This document shows positions 42,954 to 53,142 of a stretch of DNA of 64,000 nt, piece after piece. The stretch comes from a virus. The stretch lies in IMG/VR virus record IMGVR_UViG_2162886007_000107, positions 62,001 through 126,000 of that record; one strand, 5' to 3'. The position numbers and the translations under genes are program-made. Position 1 is the stretch's first letter. Each line of letters begins with the position of its first letter. The notes below the pieces were generated by a model, which was not told where the DNA came from, did no database searches, and worked only from the letters and a program-made list of their open reading frames with translations.

Positions 42954-44475
42954 TACCGATCTCGACTCCTACCCTCAGATCGGTAGCTCTGCTCCAGTAG
43001 ACTCGTACCAGCCAGGTGAAGGTAAACAACGTCTGGACCTGGACGAGTACTACAAAGACACCGATCAGGCTGAAACTACCGTAATGGTGCAAGGCTTCGA
43101 AGCTTTCACCTTCGGCAAGATCAGCAAGCGTCTGGCCCAGCAAATCGGTTTGCCTAACACGGCTTCCTACGACCCGTTCCCATCTGAGCGTAATGCCCGT
43201 GCTGGTAATGAAGGTTTCTTCAGCATGGTTGCTGAAAAGTTCGAAGGCATGATCGAAGGCATCATCAAGTATGTCCGTATGGTCATTGACTGGGTTGTTG
43301 ATACCATTGGCGGTTTCCTGGGCTTCCGTAAGAAGTCTGCGATCTCTGCCGAGACCAACGAAAAGCAGAAGGACCTGAAGAAGGAATTCGAAAAGACCAT
43401 CATCGCTCTGGGTTTCCCAGTTGCTGACTACAGTCTGGAAGCTTTCCTGCGTGACATCCCTACTGCTGAAGCCGGTCCATTCCAGCTCCTTTTCATGAAG
43501 AGCAAGATGACCTCCGACCAGGATGCCATTCAAGGTATCGCTGATTCGTTGCCACTGATTCAACAAGCGGTAGGTAAACTGAAGGTAGCAAGCGATCGTG
43601 CTACTACTGCTCAGAAATACCTGAAGAAGGTCATCAACGAGGAATACAACCGTATCCGCGTTCGTAAGTCCACTGGTCAACATATCGGTGCGACTGACTC
43701 TCCTGAGTTGAACCGTGTACTGAAAGCCATCCTCGACGTCAAGTCTAATCTGGACACCAAGCTGATCGCTACCACGGTCAACAAGCTTTACGAGTCCATG
43801 TACAAGACCAAGTTCTCTGATGAAGAGCTGGCCACTGGTTACGACCGTGTTCGTGCCGATCTGAAGAAGAACCTGGTTACTTCGAAGATTAAGATGAGCG
43901 GTGGTAACGTAGGTAAGACTCTGGAAACCATCCAGATGTTGAACGCACGTTACCTGGAAATCTCCGACAAGGAACTGGACCTGTCCGGTATCAAGTGGCG
44001 TGAGATTGGCACTATCGTCGACAAGACTGATGCTGACAAAATCAAAGCCATGGACGAATACTTCCAGGGCATGGGTCTTCAGGCTCGTTACCAGGAAATG
44101 GGCGTTGACGTTCGTAGCTTCGTGCAGTACTGCTTGTCTGTTACTAACTCGATGCTTACTGTCGAGAAGCAGACCAGTAACTTGGTTGAGTGGCATACCA
44201 AGGCACGTACCTTCTACTACAACGGTGTGATTGGTGACGCTAAAGAAATCTCCAAGATCATCAAGACTGTTGCCGACCCAGACGATCAAGCAGAACTGAA
44301 GCGTCAGTTCAAGAAGATTGGTAAGCTGCGTTTCATTAAAGAGCAAGATGCTTTGACTCTGCAAGAGATGCTTAGCAAGGTTGGGGCTGGTGAGAAGGTG
44401 GAGTCGAATCTTTCGCAGTTTGATGGTCAACTCAAAAACTTCATGAAGCAAACTGGTCTGGGGATTAAGCTATGA
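42946..44475 (+). CDS. Internal head protein paralog (509 aa)
   Basis: The acidic N-terminus is followed by G-x-E sites (GFE near residue 48 and GNE near 87). Then comes the aromatic amphipathic segment GFFSMVAEKFEGMIEGIIKY to VIDWVVDTIGGFLGFRKK and a long Lys-rich helical body. This is the same layout as the products of 38147, 54200, 55634 and 56705. It is expected inside the capsid after proteolytic trimming. The stop overlaps the next start (ATGA). Confidence 0.75.
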   Translation: MSDTDLDSYPQIGSSAPVDSYQPGEGKQRLDLDEYYKDTDQAETTVMVQGFEAFTFGKISKRLAQQIGLPNTASYDPFPSERNARAGNEGFFSMVAEKFEGMIEGIIKYVRMVIDWVVDTIGGFLGFRKKSAISAETNEKQKDLKKEFEKTIIALGFPVADYSLEAFLRDIPTAEAGPFQLLFMKSKMTSDQDAIQGIADSLPLIQQAVGKLKVASDRATTAQKYLKKVINEEYNRIRVRKSTGQHIGATDSPELNRVLKAILDVKSNLDTKLIATTVNKLYESMYKTKFSDEELATGYDRVRADLKKNLVTSKIKMSGGNVGKTLETIQMLNARYLEISDKELDLSGIKWREIGTIVDKTDADKIKAMDEYFQGMGLQARYQEMGVDVRSFVQYCLSVTNSMLTVEKQTSNLVEWHTKARTFYYNGVIGDAKEISKIIKTVADPDDQAELKRQFKKIGKLRFIKEQDALTLQEMLSKVGAGEKVESNLSQFDGQLKNFMKQTGLGIKL

Positions 44476-45197
44476 CTCTTGAGCATCTTGCCCAGCTTAA
44501 ACTGGAAGCCGACACAACTACCACGCACATCGATGAGTCGATGAACGCACTGGTGGATCAGTTGAAAGACGGTGTTCCATTGTCAGTGGGTAAAACCATT
44601 ATCAATGACATCTGGGGTTCTGGTGTTGATGCGACGCGTCTTATCGCTAAACTATCCAGTAGCTTCCCAGATGAGAACTCTGGCGTGATCCGTAACGCTC
44701 GTCTTCCCGATGAGATCGTTCGTGCGGCTTACAGCTTCAATGACAAATCTGCTGGGTTCATGGAAGGAGCGTTCGACTACATTAAGGAGACCATTCCGAA
44801 AATCGTCGACATCTTTTCCAAGTACTCTCCTGATGACACCATCGGTGCTGAAGTAGCCAAAGGCTTCCGTCGCGAGTCTCTGCGTTTCATCGAAGCTGTT
44901 CGTTATGGTGACTTCCAATCTTGCAATGTCGAAGACATGACCAAGTGGGGAGATTTCCAATCGACGTACATCTCGAATGGCGTAGATGATGGGGATTACA
45001 TGTTCATCTCTGACTTCGTGCCTGAGATGGAAAAGATTGGCAAGGAAGCCGTGGCTGAGCGTGAGCGTGAGGAAACTGACGACGGTTGGCCGACTATGGG
45101 CAACATTCGTTTCGAAGCCCATCGTGAACTGCTCACAATGAAGCTTACCTTCATGTACTGCGAGTACCTGGATACTCTTCTGAACATGGAAGAATAA
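44472..45197 (+). CDS. Unknown virion-cluster protein (241 aa)
   Basis: ATG at 44472 overlaps the upstream stop. The protein is acidic and helical (YIKETIPKIVDIFSKYSPDD, EKIGKEAVAEREREETDDGW). It lacks the G-x-E/aromatic pattern, so it is probably not a paralog of its neighbour. It ends at a bidirectional terminator. Confidence 0.72.
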   Translation: MTLEHLAQLKLEADTTTTHIDESMNALVDQLKDGVPLSVGKTIINDIWGSGVDATRLIAKLSSSFPDENSGVIRNARLPDEIVRAAYSFNDKSAGFMEGAFDYIKETIPKIVDIFSKYSPDDTIGAEVAKGFRRESLRFIEAVRYGDFQSCNVEDMTKWGDFQSTYISNGVDDGDYMFISDFVPEMEKIGKEAVAEREREETDDGWPTMGNIRFEAHRELLTMKLTFMYCEYLDTLLNMEE

Positions 45198-45206
45198 GTG
45201 AAACAG

Positions 45207-45245
45207 TATAACCCCTCCCACCCCAAAAGGGTGGGAGGGGTTATA
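45207..45245. terminator. Bidirectional terminator
   Basis: A perfect 17-bp inverted repeat (45207-45223 with 45229-45245, TATAACCCCTCCCACCC arm, 5-base loop) lies between convergent genes. Confidence 0.85.
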
Positions 45246-45257
45246 GCCGTTATAGCG

Positions 45258-48203
45258 TTAAACAGGACCCATGTTGACCATACTGCGGTCGTGTGGCATG
45301 AACGATGTATCAACAGCTTCTTTAACCGATACCAGGCGATCGCTGCTAATGGCCAACAGCTTACGAATACTGAATCCGCTGAGGGAGTCTTCGTTACTGA
45401 TGATGTCGACAGTAGTGTCACCTGCCAACGCATTAAGCTTGATACCCACTACCTCTGGTGGAGCAGATGCACGGAGTACGCGAATGAACTCGGCAGTAGA
45501 GATAGTAGTAGCGTTCTCCAAGATGTCGTTAAGGATACGAGGAGTAGCATCCAGCAAAGCTTCCTTAAGGTTCTGGTTCTTGTAACCAGTCGCAGTAAGG
45601 TAGTAGACCACCGTGAAGCTGAGGTCTTGCTTGAGATACATCTCGTAGTTACTGTTGACCAAGACTTGCTTGCTACCGATCTTGCTACGAGGCTGATAGA
45701 ACATCCCTGTCTGATCGAGGAGACGAGTATTGAAGTAACTCATGTCCTTGCCAATGATGTCGATGAAGTAATCTTTAGTAGCCTGAGCAAACTCCTTGTC
45801 GTACTCGTCGGCACTGAAGTAGTACACCCCATCGAATGCAATGAAGTCAAAGTGGTATTGCAGGTCCCGTGGAGCAACTTGAATCTTGTTACCCAGATCG
45901 TCCAGAACAAAGTCGCCCTTCTGGTATTCCAAGCGGATAGAACCATTCGAGTTGTAGATGATCTCCCCGGCCAAGTGGTCAGGAATAGCGCGACCATTTT
46001 CATCACGAAGCAACTTACCTGTTTCCGGATCACGCTTGAAAGTATCTTCGGCGTAAACACGAGGAACGTCTGTTTCGTAACGCTTGTACTGACCTTCACC
46101 AACCAGCGGACGAATCCGACTGTACAGGCTACCCTGACGACTACCCAACGTGGTGCTGTAGGTAGTTTCGATCAGAGCGGTCATGGAGATAGGGAACAAG
46201 TTCTGATCGAGCTTCCGGTCAGAAGGAGTATCTGTCAGGCTTGGATCACCACCCATGGTCAGCAACAGAGTCATGGTCAGTTCAAGAGGAGAACCCACCG
46301 AAACTTGCGGACTACCGAACATGTTGAAGTTGGTGAAGTACAGCATGTCGTTCACATCCAGGTCGAACTTACTGTCCAACTTGAATTGCCAGATGCGTTC
46401 TTCATCTTCAGTGATACCGTAGAAGGTACCAGCCAGACTTGCCAGAGAAGAAGACCCGGTAACACTGATAGACAGCTGAGCACCCAAGGCATTGTTATCC
46501 AGCTCTTTGTAGCTTTGGCTGGACTTAGTAACCAGAGTAATCAGGTAGCCATCTTCCTTGTGTTCGATATCCAGTTGCCCCACACCTACTTCAATGCCCA
46601 GAGCTTCGTTTTCAGCAATGAACTTTTGGTAGTTAAACTTAGGAGCATCCAGGTGATAGGTACGCAACACCGCTTGGTTGTTGGTAGTGTCCATCACGTA
46701 GTAGAAAGGAGTGTAGACCAAAGTCTTGTTGGAGGTAAGTTCCACCAACTCCTCACCAGACATCCCCAGGTATTGATCCAGGGTGATACGGTTAACCAAT
46801 TGAGTCGTGTAGTCCGTTACATCAAACAGCATGTTGTGTGGAATGGTGATCCGTTTACCATTATCCAGAACAACACCACTTGCTACCAGGTTGTTAGCAG
46901 AAGTCAGGAAGCTACCGACAAAGCAAGCCATCGGTGAGTTGAACTTCTTGTTGTCCTGCTTGATAAGCTCTTTGGTGATCGCGTACTGACGACCAGTAAC
47001 GTAGTCGATACTCTTGACCGCGTCGTAGTCGTAAGCCTCTACAGTGCCTTCCAGGTTGCTTTCAGTGATAGGCAGAGTACGGATGCGCTTACCAGCAATG
47101 AACGAAGCTTTGATTGCAGCAAACGGACGAGGGCTAGAGCCACCGCTTACAGCAGTAGTAGCACCCCAAACAATACTGCCGCTATTACGCAAGCCTTCAG
47201 AGTACGGACCGAGACGACCACTGCCATAACGGTAATCCTGATAGTTGACCTTCACTTCATCCAGAGGAACCTTACGGAAGTCTTTATCCGTTACAGCGCC
47301 CTTGGTAACGTAAGTGTAGATCGAGACTGTCCCGATACCCAATCCGTTCTGGATATAGACGTCGGGGATCTCGTAGTTAAACATCGAGTTGGTCGTGTCG
47401 ATGATCAGGGCCAGAGTCGGAGTAGCGGGATCGAAAGTATCCTGGTCAAAGGCTACCTTGATCTCACGATTGACTGTGGAGTTAGGGGAACGCAAGAAAG
47501 CCCGCACGTTGTACAGGTAATCCGAGTATTCGATGTCACCAGTGCAACCGGACGACTGGTTAGACGTCAGGCCTTCTGTAACGATGCACTGAAGCTGTCG
47601 AACAGGAACGCTGACAGTAAGGTAGTACTTACCACCAGTCTGCCTGAAATCGCGTACCAGGATGTTATCGTTGATCGGCCACTGTGGGTTGTTAGTGGAG
47701 TCGTCGTAAACCACTTGGAAGCCAGAGGTTTCCTTATAACGGATCTCGATGCCGTTTTCGATGGCAAAGGTATAACCGTTAAAGTTGATCTCTGTGTCCT
47801 TAGGGAACAACAGTTTCTGATAAGTCGTAGTGGTACGACCAACAGTCACTTCAAAAGGCTTAGCCAGGTTATGGAAAGCATCCACATCAATACCCAACAT
47901 CAACGTACAGGTAGACGGGTTACCAAACAGACCTACTTTCTCTTCATCGCCCATGTGCTTGCTGAGGTCGGTGATGTTCCGAGCATGCACAGGGAAAGCA
48001 CGAGAGATCGCATCATCAATACGGTTCATTACACCGAAAGAAGTACCAATGATAAGGTCAGCACAAAAGACCACTGGGTGGGTCTTACTGTTGATGTACA
48101 CTCGCTTATCGAACCAGGTGGTTTCGAGATCATTAATAACCGTGTCGATACCCCGCTCAGGGTTGTCGGCTAGGCTAATGATTTGTTGTTGAGTCAGCGC
48201 CAT
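45258..48203 (-). CDS. Large structural protein (981 aa), probable tail/baseplate component
   Basis: ATG at 48203-48201 (MALTQQQII) overlaps the upstream stop as TGATG; a longer frame upstream is not used. The protein is large, beta-rich and rich in Tyr, Asn and Thr, with no cysteine cluster or catalytic motif. That composition is typical of tail or baseplate proteins. The C-terminal third contains PEVVGIKLNALAG and DTSFMPHDRSMVNMG. I cannot match a specific family. Confidence 0.65.
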   Translation of the reverse strand: MALTQQQIISLADNPERGIDTVINDLETTWFDKRVYINSKTHPVVFCADLIIGTSFGVMNRIDDAISRAFPVHARNITDLSKHMGDEEKVGLFGNPSTCTLMLGIDVDAFHNLAKPFEVTVGRTTTTYQKLLFPKDTEINFNGYTFAIENGIEIRYKETSGFQVVYDDSTNNPQWPINDNILVRDFRQTGGKYYLTVSVPVRQLQCIVTEGLTSNQSSGCTGDIEYSDYLYNVRAFLRSPNSTVNREIKVAFDQDTFDPATPTLALIIDTTNSMFNYEIPDVYIQNGLGIGTVSIYTYVTKGAVTDKDFRKVPLDEVKVNYQDYRYGSGRLGPYSEGLRNSGSIVWGATTAVSGGSSPRPFAAIKASFIAGKRIRTLPITESNLEGTVEAYDYDAVKSIDYVTGRQYAITKELIKQDNKKFNSPMACFVGSFLTSANNLVASGVVLDNGKRITIPHNMLFDVTDYTTQLVNRITLDQYLGMSGEELVELTSNKTLVYTPFYYVMDTTNNQAVLRTYHLDAPKFNYQKFIAENEALGIEVGVGQLDIEHKEDGYLITLVTKSSQSYKELDNNALGAQLSISVTGSSSLASLAGTFYGITEDEERIWQFKLDSKFDLDVNDMLYFTNFNMFGSPQVSVGSPLELTMTLLLTMGGDPSLTDTPSDRKLDQNLFPISMTALIETTYSTTLGSRQGSLYSRIRPLVGEGQYKRYETDVPRVYAEDTFKRDPETGKLLRDENGRAIPDHLAGEIIYNSNGSIRLEYQKGDFVLDDLGNKIQVAPRDLQYHFDFIAFDGVYYFSADEYDKEFAQATKDYFIDIIGKDMSYFNTRLLDQTGMFYQPRSKIGSKQVLVNSNYEMYLKQDLSFTVVYYLTATGYKNQNLKEALLDATPRILNDILENATTISTAEFIRVLRASAPPEVVGIKLNALAGDTTVDIISNEDSLSGFSIRKLLAISSDRLVSVKEAVDTSFMPHDRSMVNMGPV

Positions 48204-49273
48204 CAGATCGTGCTCCAGTATTCCATTTCCATGTTGACCGGATTGATCCATGGATATGCATGATAGTTGCCGGCAAAGTAATCAGCAACCTCCAGCTTCT
48301 TGTAGTACTGACTGCGTACACTTGGATGGAAGTTCGGATTGAAAGCCAGAGTAATGTTGTTGAAGCGATCGATGACTTCAAAGTTGTTATAACGGAAGCC
48401 TACACTTGGGAAACGAATCTCAAGCTCATCCTGCCCTTGACCGCGGAGAGTATCACCAGTCCGGTCGATGGTACTGAATGCACCACTAGGGAATGTGTTA
48501 GGCCAGCAGTAACCGTTGTTATAAATACCCTCAACGTTACGCATGTTCTTGTTCATGATAATCGTAAAGATCGTCATGTCGTAATCACGGTAGTTCTGGA
48601 TCAGTGCTTCAGGATAAGGTTCCATCCCTTCGTCACCCAAACTAACACCGTCAATGTAATGGTTGATCACATCGAAGATATAAGGAAGGATGTGTGGCTT
48701 GGAAGGGTAGAAGCTTAAGGTCATGTCGAAGTCATAGTTGACCGGCAAGATACCGGTAACGTATTGGTAGACTTCTTTACGAATACCTGGAGTACTGCGA
48801 CCAACCTCAAGACTAACGTCAGGAAAGCCAGAGCAGACTTTGATCAAGTTACTGATCGGAGCCATCCATGGGTAGAAAGGATCAAGTGCATCAATAGAGG
48901 CACTATTAGCTCGACCCCAAGCTGGATCCAACAACCCTTTAACGTAGGAGTTGATGGTGTTCTTTGGAGGAGCAACCAAACTTCTCAATTGAGGATGAAC
49001 ACGCACATTTTCATCGGATAAATTGAGCATAGGACGGTTTACGAACACTAATCCTATGGTGTCGTCGGGTATGGGGGTCATCTGATTACCAGGCCCTAAA
49101 ATCCTTACTCCGCGCAACAGGTTAATCAGAGCACTGCGATAACCAGGACCACCGTTCTCATGCATCGCATAATCGATGTATTCCGGGACATTATCCTGGT
49201 TTAAGTTTTGGCTAGGGGCGACGTTCCCAGGCGTACTGTTAAACCACCCTTGCATCGGAATCTGATCGGCCAT
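48203..49273 (-). CDS. Putative tail/baseplate structural protein (356 aa)
   Basis: The start is ATG at 49273-49271 (MADQIPMQGW); a GTG four codons upstream is the alternative. It is Pro/Tyr/Asn-rich and beta-like (YPWMAPISNLIKVCSGFPD, YPSKPHILPYIFDVINHYID), as in structural tail proteins. It forms a two-gene minus-strand operon with the 981-residue protein. Specific role unknown. Confidence 0.65.
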   Translation of the reverse strand: MADQIPMQGWFNSTPGNVAPSQNLNQDNVPEYIDYAMHENGGPGYRSALINLLRGVRILGPGNQMTPIPDDTIGLVFVNRPMLNLSDENVRVHPQLRSLVAPPKNTINSYVKGLLDPAWGRANSASIDALDPFYPWMAPISNLIKVCSGFPDVSLEVGRSTPGIRKEVYQYVTGILPVNYDFDMTLSFYPSKPHILPYIFDVINHYIDGVSLGDEGMEPYPEALIQNYRDYDMTIFTIIMNKNMRNVEGIYNNGYCWPNTFPSGAFSTIDRTGDTLRGQGQDELEIRFPSVGFRYNNFEVIDRFNNITLAFNPNFHPSVRSQYYKKLEVADYFAGNYHAYPWINPVNMEMEYWSTI

Positions 49274-49305
49274 AAATTTTCTCACTTACCTTAGGGGTAT
49301 ACAAC

Positions 49306-50424
49306 ATGATTTCTGGTGTAATTAATCTGGGGTCGCTGTTCCTAGGACTGGCCACGAAAGCCTTTTCTGACAACGAAGATATTGCCGATGCAGCAAAGAG
49401 CATCGACAAGGTACGAAACGCATACAATGTGGTTTCTACCACCTCTGTTACGGAGAGTGCGTCGCGTACTATTATCGCCCCAATGGTGGTGATCGACTCG
49501 GCCTCTATCCATCAAGAATACATGTCCGATCTCATGCAGATCGTCAACTTGCGTGACGTTATCGCAACTCTTACCCACTTGGCCATGCAAGGCTCGCTGG
49601 GTGTGGGTGTGAAGGTCTCCACCTTGATCTCTTCGATCAACCCACGTCGTGCTGGTCTGATGGCTCTGGCGGGTATCGAAGCGCTTGATACCAACCTGAA
49701 ATCGAAAGAAGTAAAAGACAAAGAAAATGATCGTGACAAAGAGATGGTTGAATACGTTAATGTCAACGGCAAGAACATGCCTGATCTTAACGAGTACACT
49801 CCTCTGGCACTCGGTCGTGTTGTAATCGCTACCCTGCGTGCCGAGAACGGTACTTCCTACGACATCCCTCTGACCTTCCGTCAGATCCCGGTGCCGATGG
49901 ATACCAAAGGCCTGGAGCGTGTGTTCGGTGCAGCCAAGATCGAAGACGGTCTGTTCGCTCGCGCCACCATGGTCGAAACCAAGGAAATTACTATTCCTGA
50001 TTTCCTCTCTGGTAAAGACATCATTAAGCAACGCTTCCGTATTGCCAACGAAGACATGACTGGCTACTACCGCCAGGCTATGAAGGACGAAACCGGCAAC
50101 CGCATGGCTGCACTGCGTACCGGTGTGATCAGCGTGAACAACCTGGCCAACACCTTCATCTTCAACCAGGATCAAGCCAACCAGATCGAGCTGAGCATCG
50201 GCCGTCGTTTTGGTAACGTGGCAAGCCGCAACGAAATCTTCAAGGCTGTTAAGGCCAACACCATTGTGGTGGTTAACGAAGACCGCGGTCTGTTCACTTT
50301 CTACACCCACGGCCAAGATCGTCCTGAGGTTTACACCCGTAAGGACATCGCCATGAAATCCAAGAAAGACGTCGGCTCCAACAACCTGGCCGACCTCGTC
50401 AAGCTCATCAACGGAGGCGTGTAA
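49306..50424 (+). CDS. Putative virion protein (372 aa)
   Basis: ATG at 49306 follows AGGGGTATACAAC. It diverges from the minus-strand operon with only 32 bases between the two start codons. It has helical N- and C-terminal regions and a beta-rich middle (YTPLALGRVVIATLRAENG, IPLTFRQIPVPMDTKGLERV). Strong codon bias suggests high expression. It heads a coupled run of genes to 54150. No family recognised. Confidence 0.72.
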   Translation: MISGVINLGSLFLGLATKAFSDNEDIADAAKSIDKVRNAYNVVSTTSVTESASRTIIAPMVVIDSASIHQEYMSDLMQIVNLRDVIATLTHLAMQGSLGVGVKVSTLISSINPRRAGLMALAGIEALDTNLKSKEVKDKENDRDKEMVEYVNVNGKNMPDLNEYTPLALGRVVIATLRAENGTSYDIPLTFRQIPVPMDTKGLERVFGAAKIEDGLFARATMVETKEITIPDFLSGKDIIKQRFRIANEDMTGYYRQAMKDETGNRMAALRTGVISVNNLANTFIFNQDQANQIELSIGRRFGNVASRNEIFKAVKANTIVVVNEDRGLFTFYTHGQDRPEVYTRKDIAMKSKKDVGSNNLADLVKLINGGV

Positions 50425-51317
50425 TGGATATTCTGTCTTACACCGGCAATGTAAAGACCGTAACAACCGCAGAACTGTTCACACTACTCGCTGAGATCCG
50501 CGTTAACGTCGGTGGTGTGATGGCGAACATTGAAAACATCAAGGCCAACAACCTGGCAGGTGATTTCAATCAGTACTCCAGTCAGTGGGTTTTGACCAAG
50601 TCGATCGAGAAAGCAGTTGCTGACAAAGGCTTCCGTGGTTCGAGCCTCCTGGACAACATTGCTTACGGCATGGCTGCAATCGACACCGGTCTTGAAGGCC
50701 TGAACAAGTTGATCAAAGGCCAGAACGAGAAAGTCTGGGATGGCAAGCTGCTCAACCTGCGCCAAGCCAACATCCTGAACTTCATCGAGTACATCCAGTT
50801 CTGGACCAAGTACAGCGGCATGCTGATCGACGTTGTCCTGTCCATGGTGATGGACAAGAAGTCCGACGGCAACCACTACCTCAACGGTCACGACACCAAG
50901 TGGCTGATGGGTACTGCGGAGTTCTACAAGCACTTCACTGTTGAACTGCTCAAAGGCTCCCGTTCCCTGATCACCCGTCTGGAAAAGATCCCTTCCATCG
51001 AGCTGAGTTCTACCGCTCTTGATGTACTGGAAGGCAGTTCCGGCGGTAAGGATGCTACCGACCTTATTGGTCGTGGTTTCGGTATCCACAACCTCAACCC
51101 GGTGTTCTGGTTCGGCCTGGCCAAGAAAGAACTCAACCTGAAGCGTATTGACACCATGCGTGCTGCTAACCAGAAGCATGCGATGAAGATCTCTCAGGCT
51201 GTCAACCGTCGTGATGGCACCAACGATCCTCAGATCGACCGTGAGATCGATATCTATCAACGGAAGATCGAACTCAACGAGAACACCATCGAAGAGATCA
51301 TCAAGGGGTACGATTAA
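50424..51317 (+). CDS. Putative virion protein (297 aa)
   Basis: The start overlaps the upstream stop (TAATG). It is helical throughout (QFWTKYSGMLIDVVLSMVMD, NQKHAMKISQAVNRRDG), with no motif I recognise. Strong codon bias and tight coupling suggest it is made in fixed ratio to the previous protein. Confidence 0.72.
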   Translation: MDILSYTGNVKTVTTAELFTLLAEIRVNVGGVMANIENIKANNLAGDFNQYSSQWVLTKSIEKAVADKGFRGSSLLDNIAYGMAAIDTGLEGLNKLIKGQNEKVWDGKLLNLRQANILNFIEYIQFWTKYSGMLIDVVLSMVMDKKSDGNHYLNGHDTKWLMGTAEFYKHFTVELLKGSRSLITRLEKIPSIELSSTALDVLEGSSGGKDATDLIGRGFGIHNLNPVFWFGLAKKELNLKRIDTMRAANQKHAMKISQAVNRRDGTNDPQIDREIDIYQRKIELNENTIEEIIKGYD

Positions 51318-51826
51318 TGGCTAAGTTCAAACTCGGGGTAAACGGGTACGTAACCGATCAGTCCTCCGAAGCCGAGTTGACGGCCATTTTCCGAAACCTG
51401 GCTTTGCTGCGTCGTGATTCCTGCGTTGACTTCTCGGTGGTGGCTGATGGTCGTATGGCTATCGAAACCCTTCGTTGTGCACGTCGTCTGACTGGCAACA
51501 ACTTCCGTGAGTGGATGCGGGTTAACGCTGATGGTCCTCTCAAGGTCCTGATCCGCGATCTCCTCAACTACATCAACGGCAAAGTCGGTCACCTGACCAT
51601 GAACAGCTCTATTACCATGCATGAAGAAATGCTGCGTAATAACGCTCACCGCCAAAACGAAGCCCTTTACGTACCCAGCGATCGTGAAGGTAGTGCTATC
51701 GACATCCACCTGAAGAACGGACGTAACCTGTTCGACTTCGATCTGTATCGACTGATGTCGGGCATGGGTGCTGTCAACGTAGCGCGTATCTTCCTGTTGC
51801 TGGGTGGAGCGAGCTACTATGGATGA
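51317..51826 (+). CDS. Putative virion protein (169 aa)
   Basis: TAATG overlap with the previous gene. Mixed alpha/beta with many Arg residues in the middle (LRRDSCVDFSVVADGRMAIE, TLRCARRLTGNNFREWMR). No family recognised. Its stop overlaps the next start region. Confidence 0.72.
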   Translation: MAKFKLGVNGYVTDQSSEAELTAIFRNLALLRRDSCVDFSVVADGRMAIETLRCARRLTGNNFREWMRVNADGPLKVLIRDLLNYINGKVGHLTMNSSITMHEEMLRNNAHRQNEALYVPSDREGSAIDIHLKNGRNLFDFDLYRLMSGMGAVNVARIFLLLGGASYYG

Positions 51827-53132
51827 TTCGGATGTTCAACTGGCTGCGGAGATGGCTGCTATCTCCACGGTCAAGTCTGCTGAGCTGGTAGAGCTGGCAG
51901 GTAATACCGGACGCCTGGAGACTTTCCAGAACCGTCTGGAGGACGCCAAGGACAAGGTAGAGATCGTTCGGGAAATCCTTAACGAGACCGAGGCCCATGA
52001 AATCAATCCGAACATCGTTGCTGATGTGGATAACTACCTGGCTAAGGCCGGTGTAGAAATCCCCTACAGTAATGGTTACCAGGAAGTCCTGGGTGCGGAA
52101 GATTTGGGTCGTCGTCTCTGCCCTCTGGATTTCCAGATGACCAGGATGATGGGAGTGGAAAACTTCCTCGGAGATTTCTTCCGTAAGGTCAAACAGCTTT
52201 CTGTGCAGCTGGGTTCGGAATTCCGTGACTTCTATCTGGTGCTTACTCAGACCGTGGATAGCCTGGAAGACCAGATCGACCTTACCGAGAAGTTCTTGCA
52301 ACGCATCCCTGCTTTCAAGGCTGGTACTGATGAGATCCTGTTGGGTGTTCGTTTGTTCAACATGTTCAAAATCAAGGACAAGGTAGACGAGCAGTGGGTT
52401 AGCAACGTTAGCAAAATGAACTCCACTGTTGGTGCTCTGGCTAACAACTACTACCTGACCAGCCAAAAGAATCTGAATGAGACCATGGCGTTCTTCGGCG
52501 GCTTTGCCGAACTGAATGATGACCAGGGTACTCAACGGTTCCTTACTCTGCCAAAAGCTATTCCATCTGTGCGATTCAAGGAGTGTTCTTACCCTAACAA
52601 GGAAGCCTCCGATAACGTCGTTACAGCGAAGCAATCGGTTGAGCTGATGGGTGGTGCCTATTTCCTGGATACGCGTCTGGAAAAGGTTAATACGGAGCCT
52701 AAGGGCCTGTTTGAGTTGGAAACCTACATTGAAGGGTACATTACCCACGATATGGTCGGTTTCCAGAACAATGCTCCTACGATTTATCCGAAGATCGGCA
52801 CTGAGATCAAAACTCTGTCGTCTGAAGTTATTCGTTCTATCCTCAAGCTTATGCGGGAAATCCTCAAGAGCTGGCGGAAGAGTATTGAAGGACAGGACAG
52901 CTACAAGGTTAACGATGCTGAGTTCTCTGAGATCATGAAAGGCATCTACGAATCGCAGATGTCCGATAGCCTCAAAGAAAAGGTTCGTCATGCCTTCAGC
53001 GGTATTGTCCGGAAGAACCAAAGTGAACTGTTGGCTACTCGTACTTCGGTAAGCAATTACCTGGTGCTGGTGTTCAATGGCCTCATTGAGATCTGCAACA
53101 CTTCGATCTCTGCCAATACACCGGAAGAGTGA
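51819..53132 (+). CDS. Putative internal virion protein (437 aa)
   Basis: ATG at 51819 overlaps the preceding stop; GGTGGAG lies about ten bases upstream. It contains MMGVENFLGDFFRKVKQLSV (about 111-130), a G-x-E site followed by an aromatic amphipathic helix as in the internal-head paralogs. The rest is helical (KIKDKVDEQWVSNVSKMN). It may be a diverged member of that family. Confidence 0.68.
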   Translation: MDDSDVQLAAEMAAISTVKSAELVELAGNTGRLETFQNRLEDAKDKVEIVREILNETEAHEINPNIVADVDNYLAKAGVEIPYSNGYQEVLGAEDLGRRLCPLDFQMTRMMGVENFLGDFFRKVKQLSVQLGSEFRDFYLVLTQTVDSLEDQIDLTEKFLQRIPAFKAGTDEILLGVRLFNMFKIKDKVDEQWVSNVSKMNSTVGALANNYYLTSQKNLNETMAFFGGFAELNDDQGTQRFLTLPKAIPSVRFKECSYPNKEASDNVVTAKQSVELMGGAYFLDTRLEKVNTEPKGLFELETYIEGYITHDMVGFQNNAPTIYPKIGTEIKTLSSEVIRSILKLMREILKSWRKSIEGQDSYKVNDAEFSEIMKGIYESQMSDSLKEKVRHAFSGIVRKNQSELLATRTSVSNYLVLVFNGLIEICNTSISANTPEE

Positions 53133-53142
53133 GAGGTGGGCA

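Noticed and set aside
45198-46937. 579-codon plus-strand open frame
   Set aside because: It starts inside a terminator hairpin and is antisense to the 981-residue structural gene.
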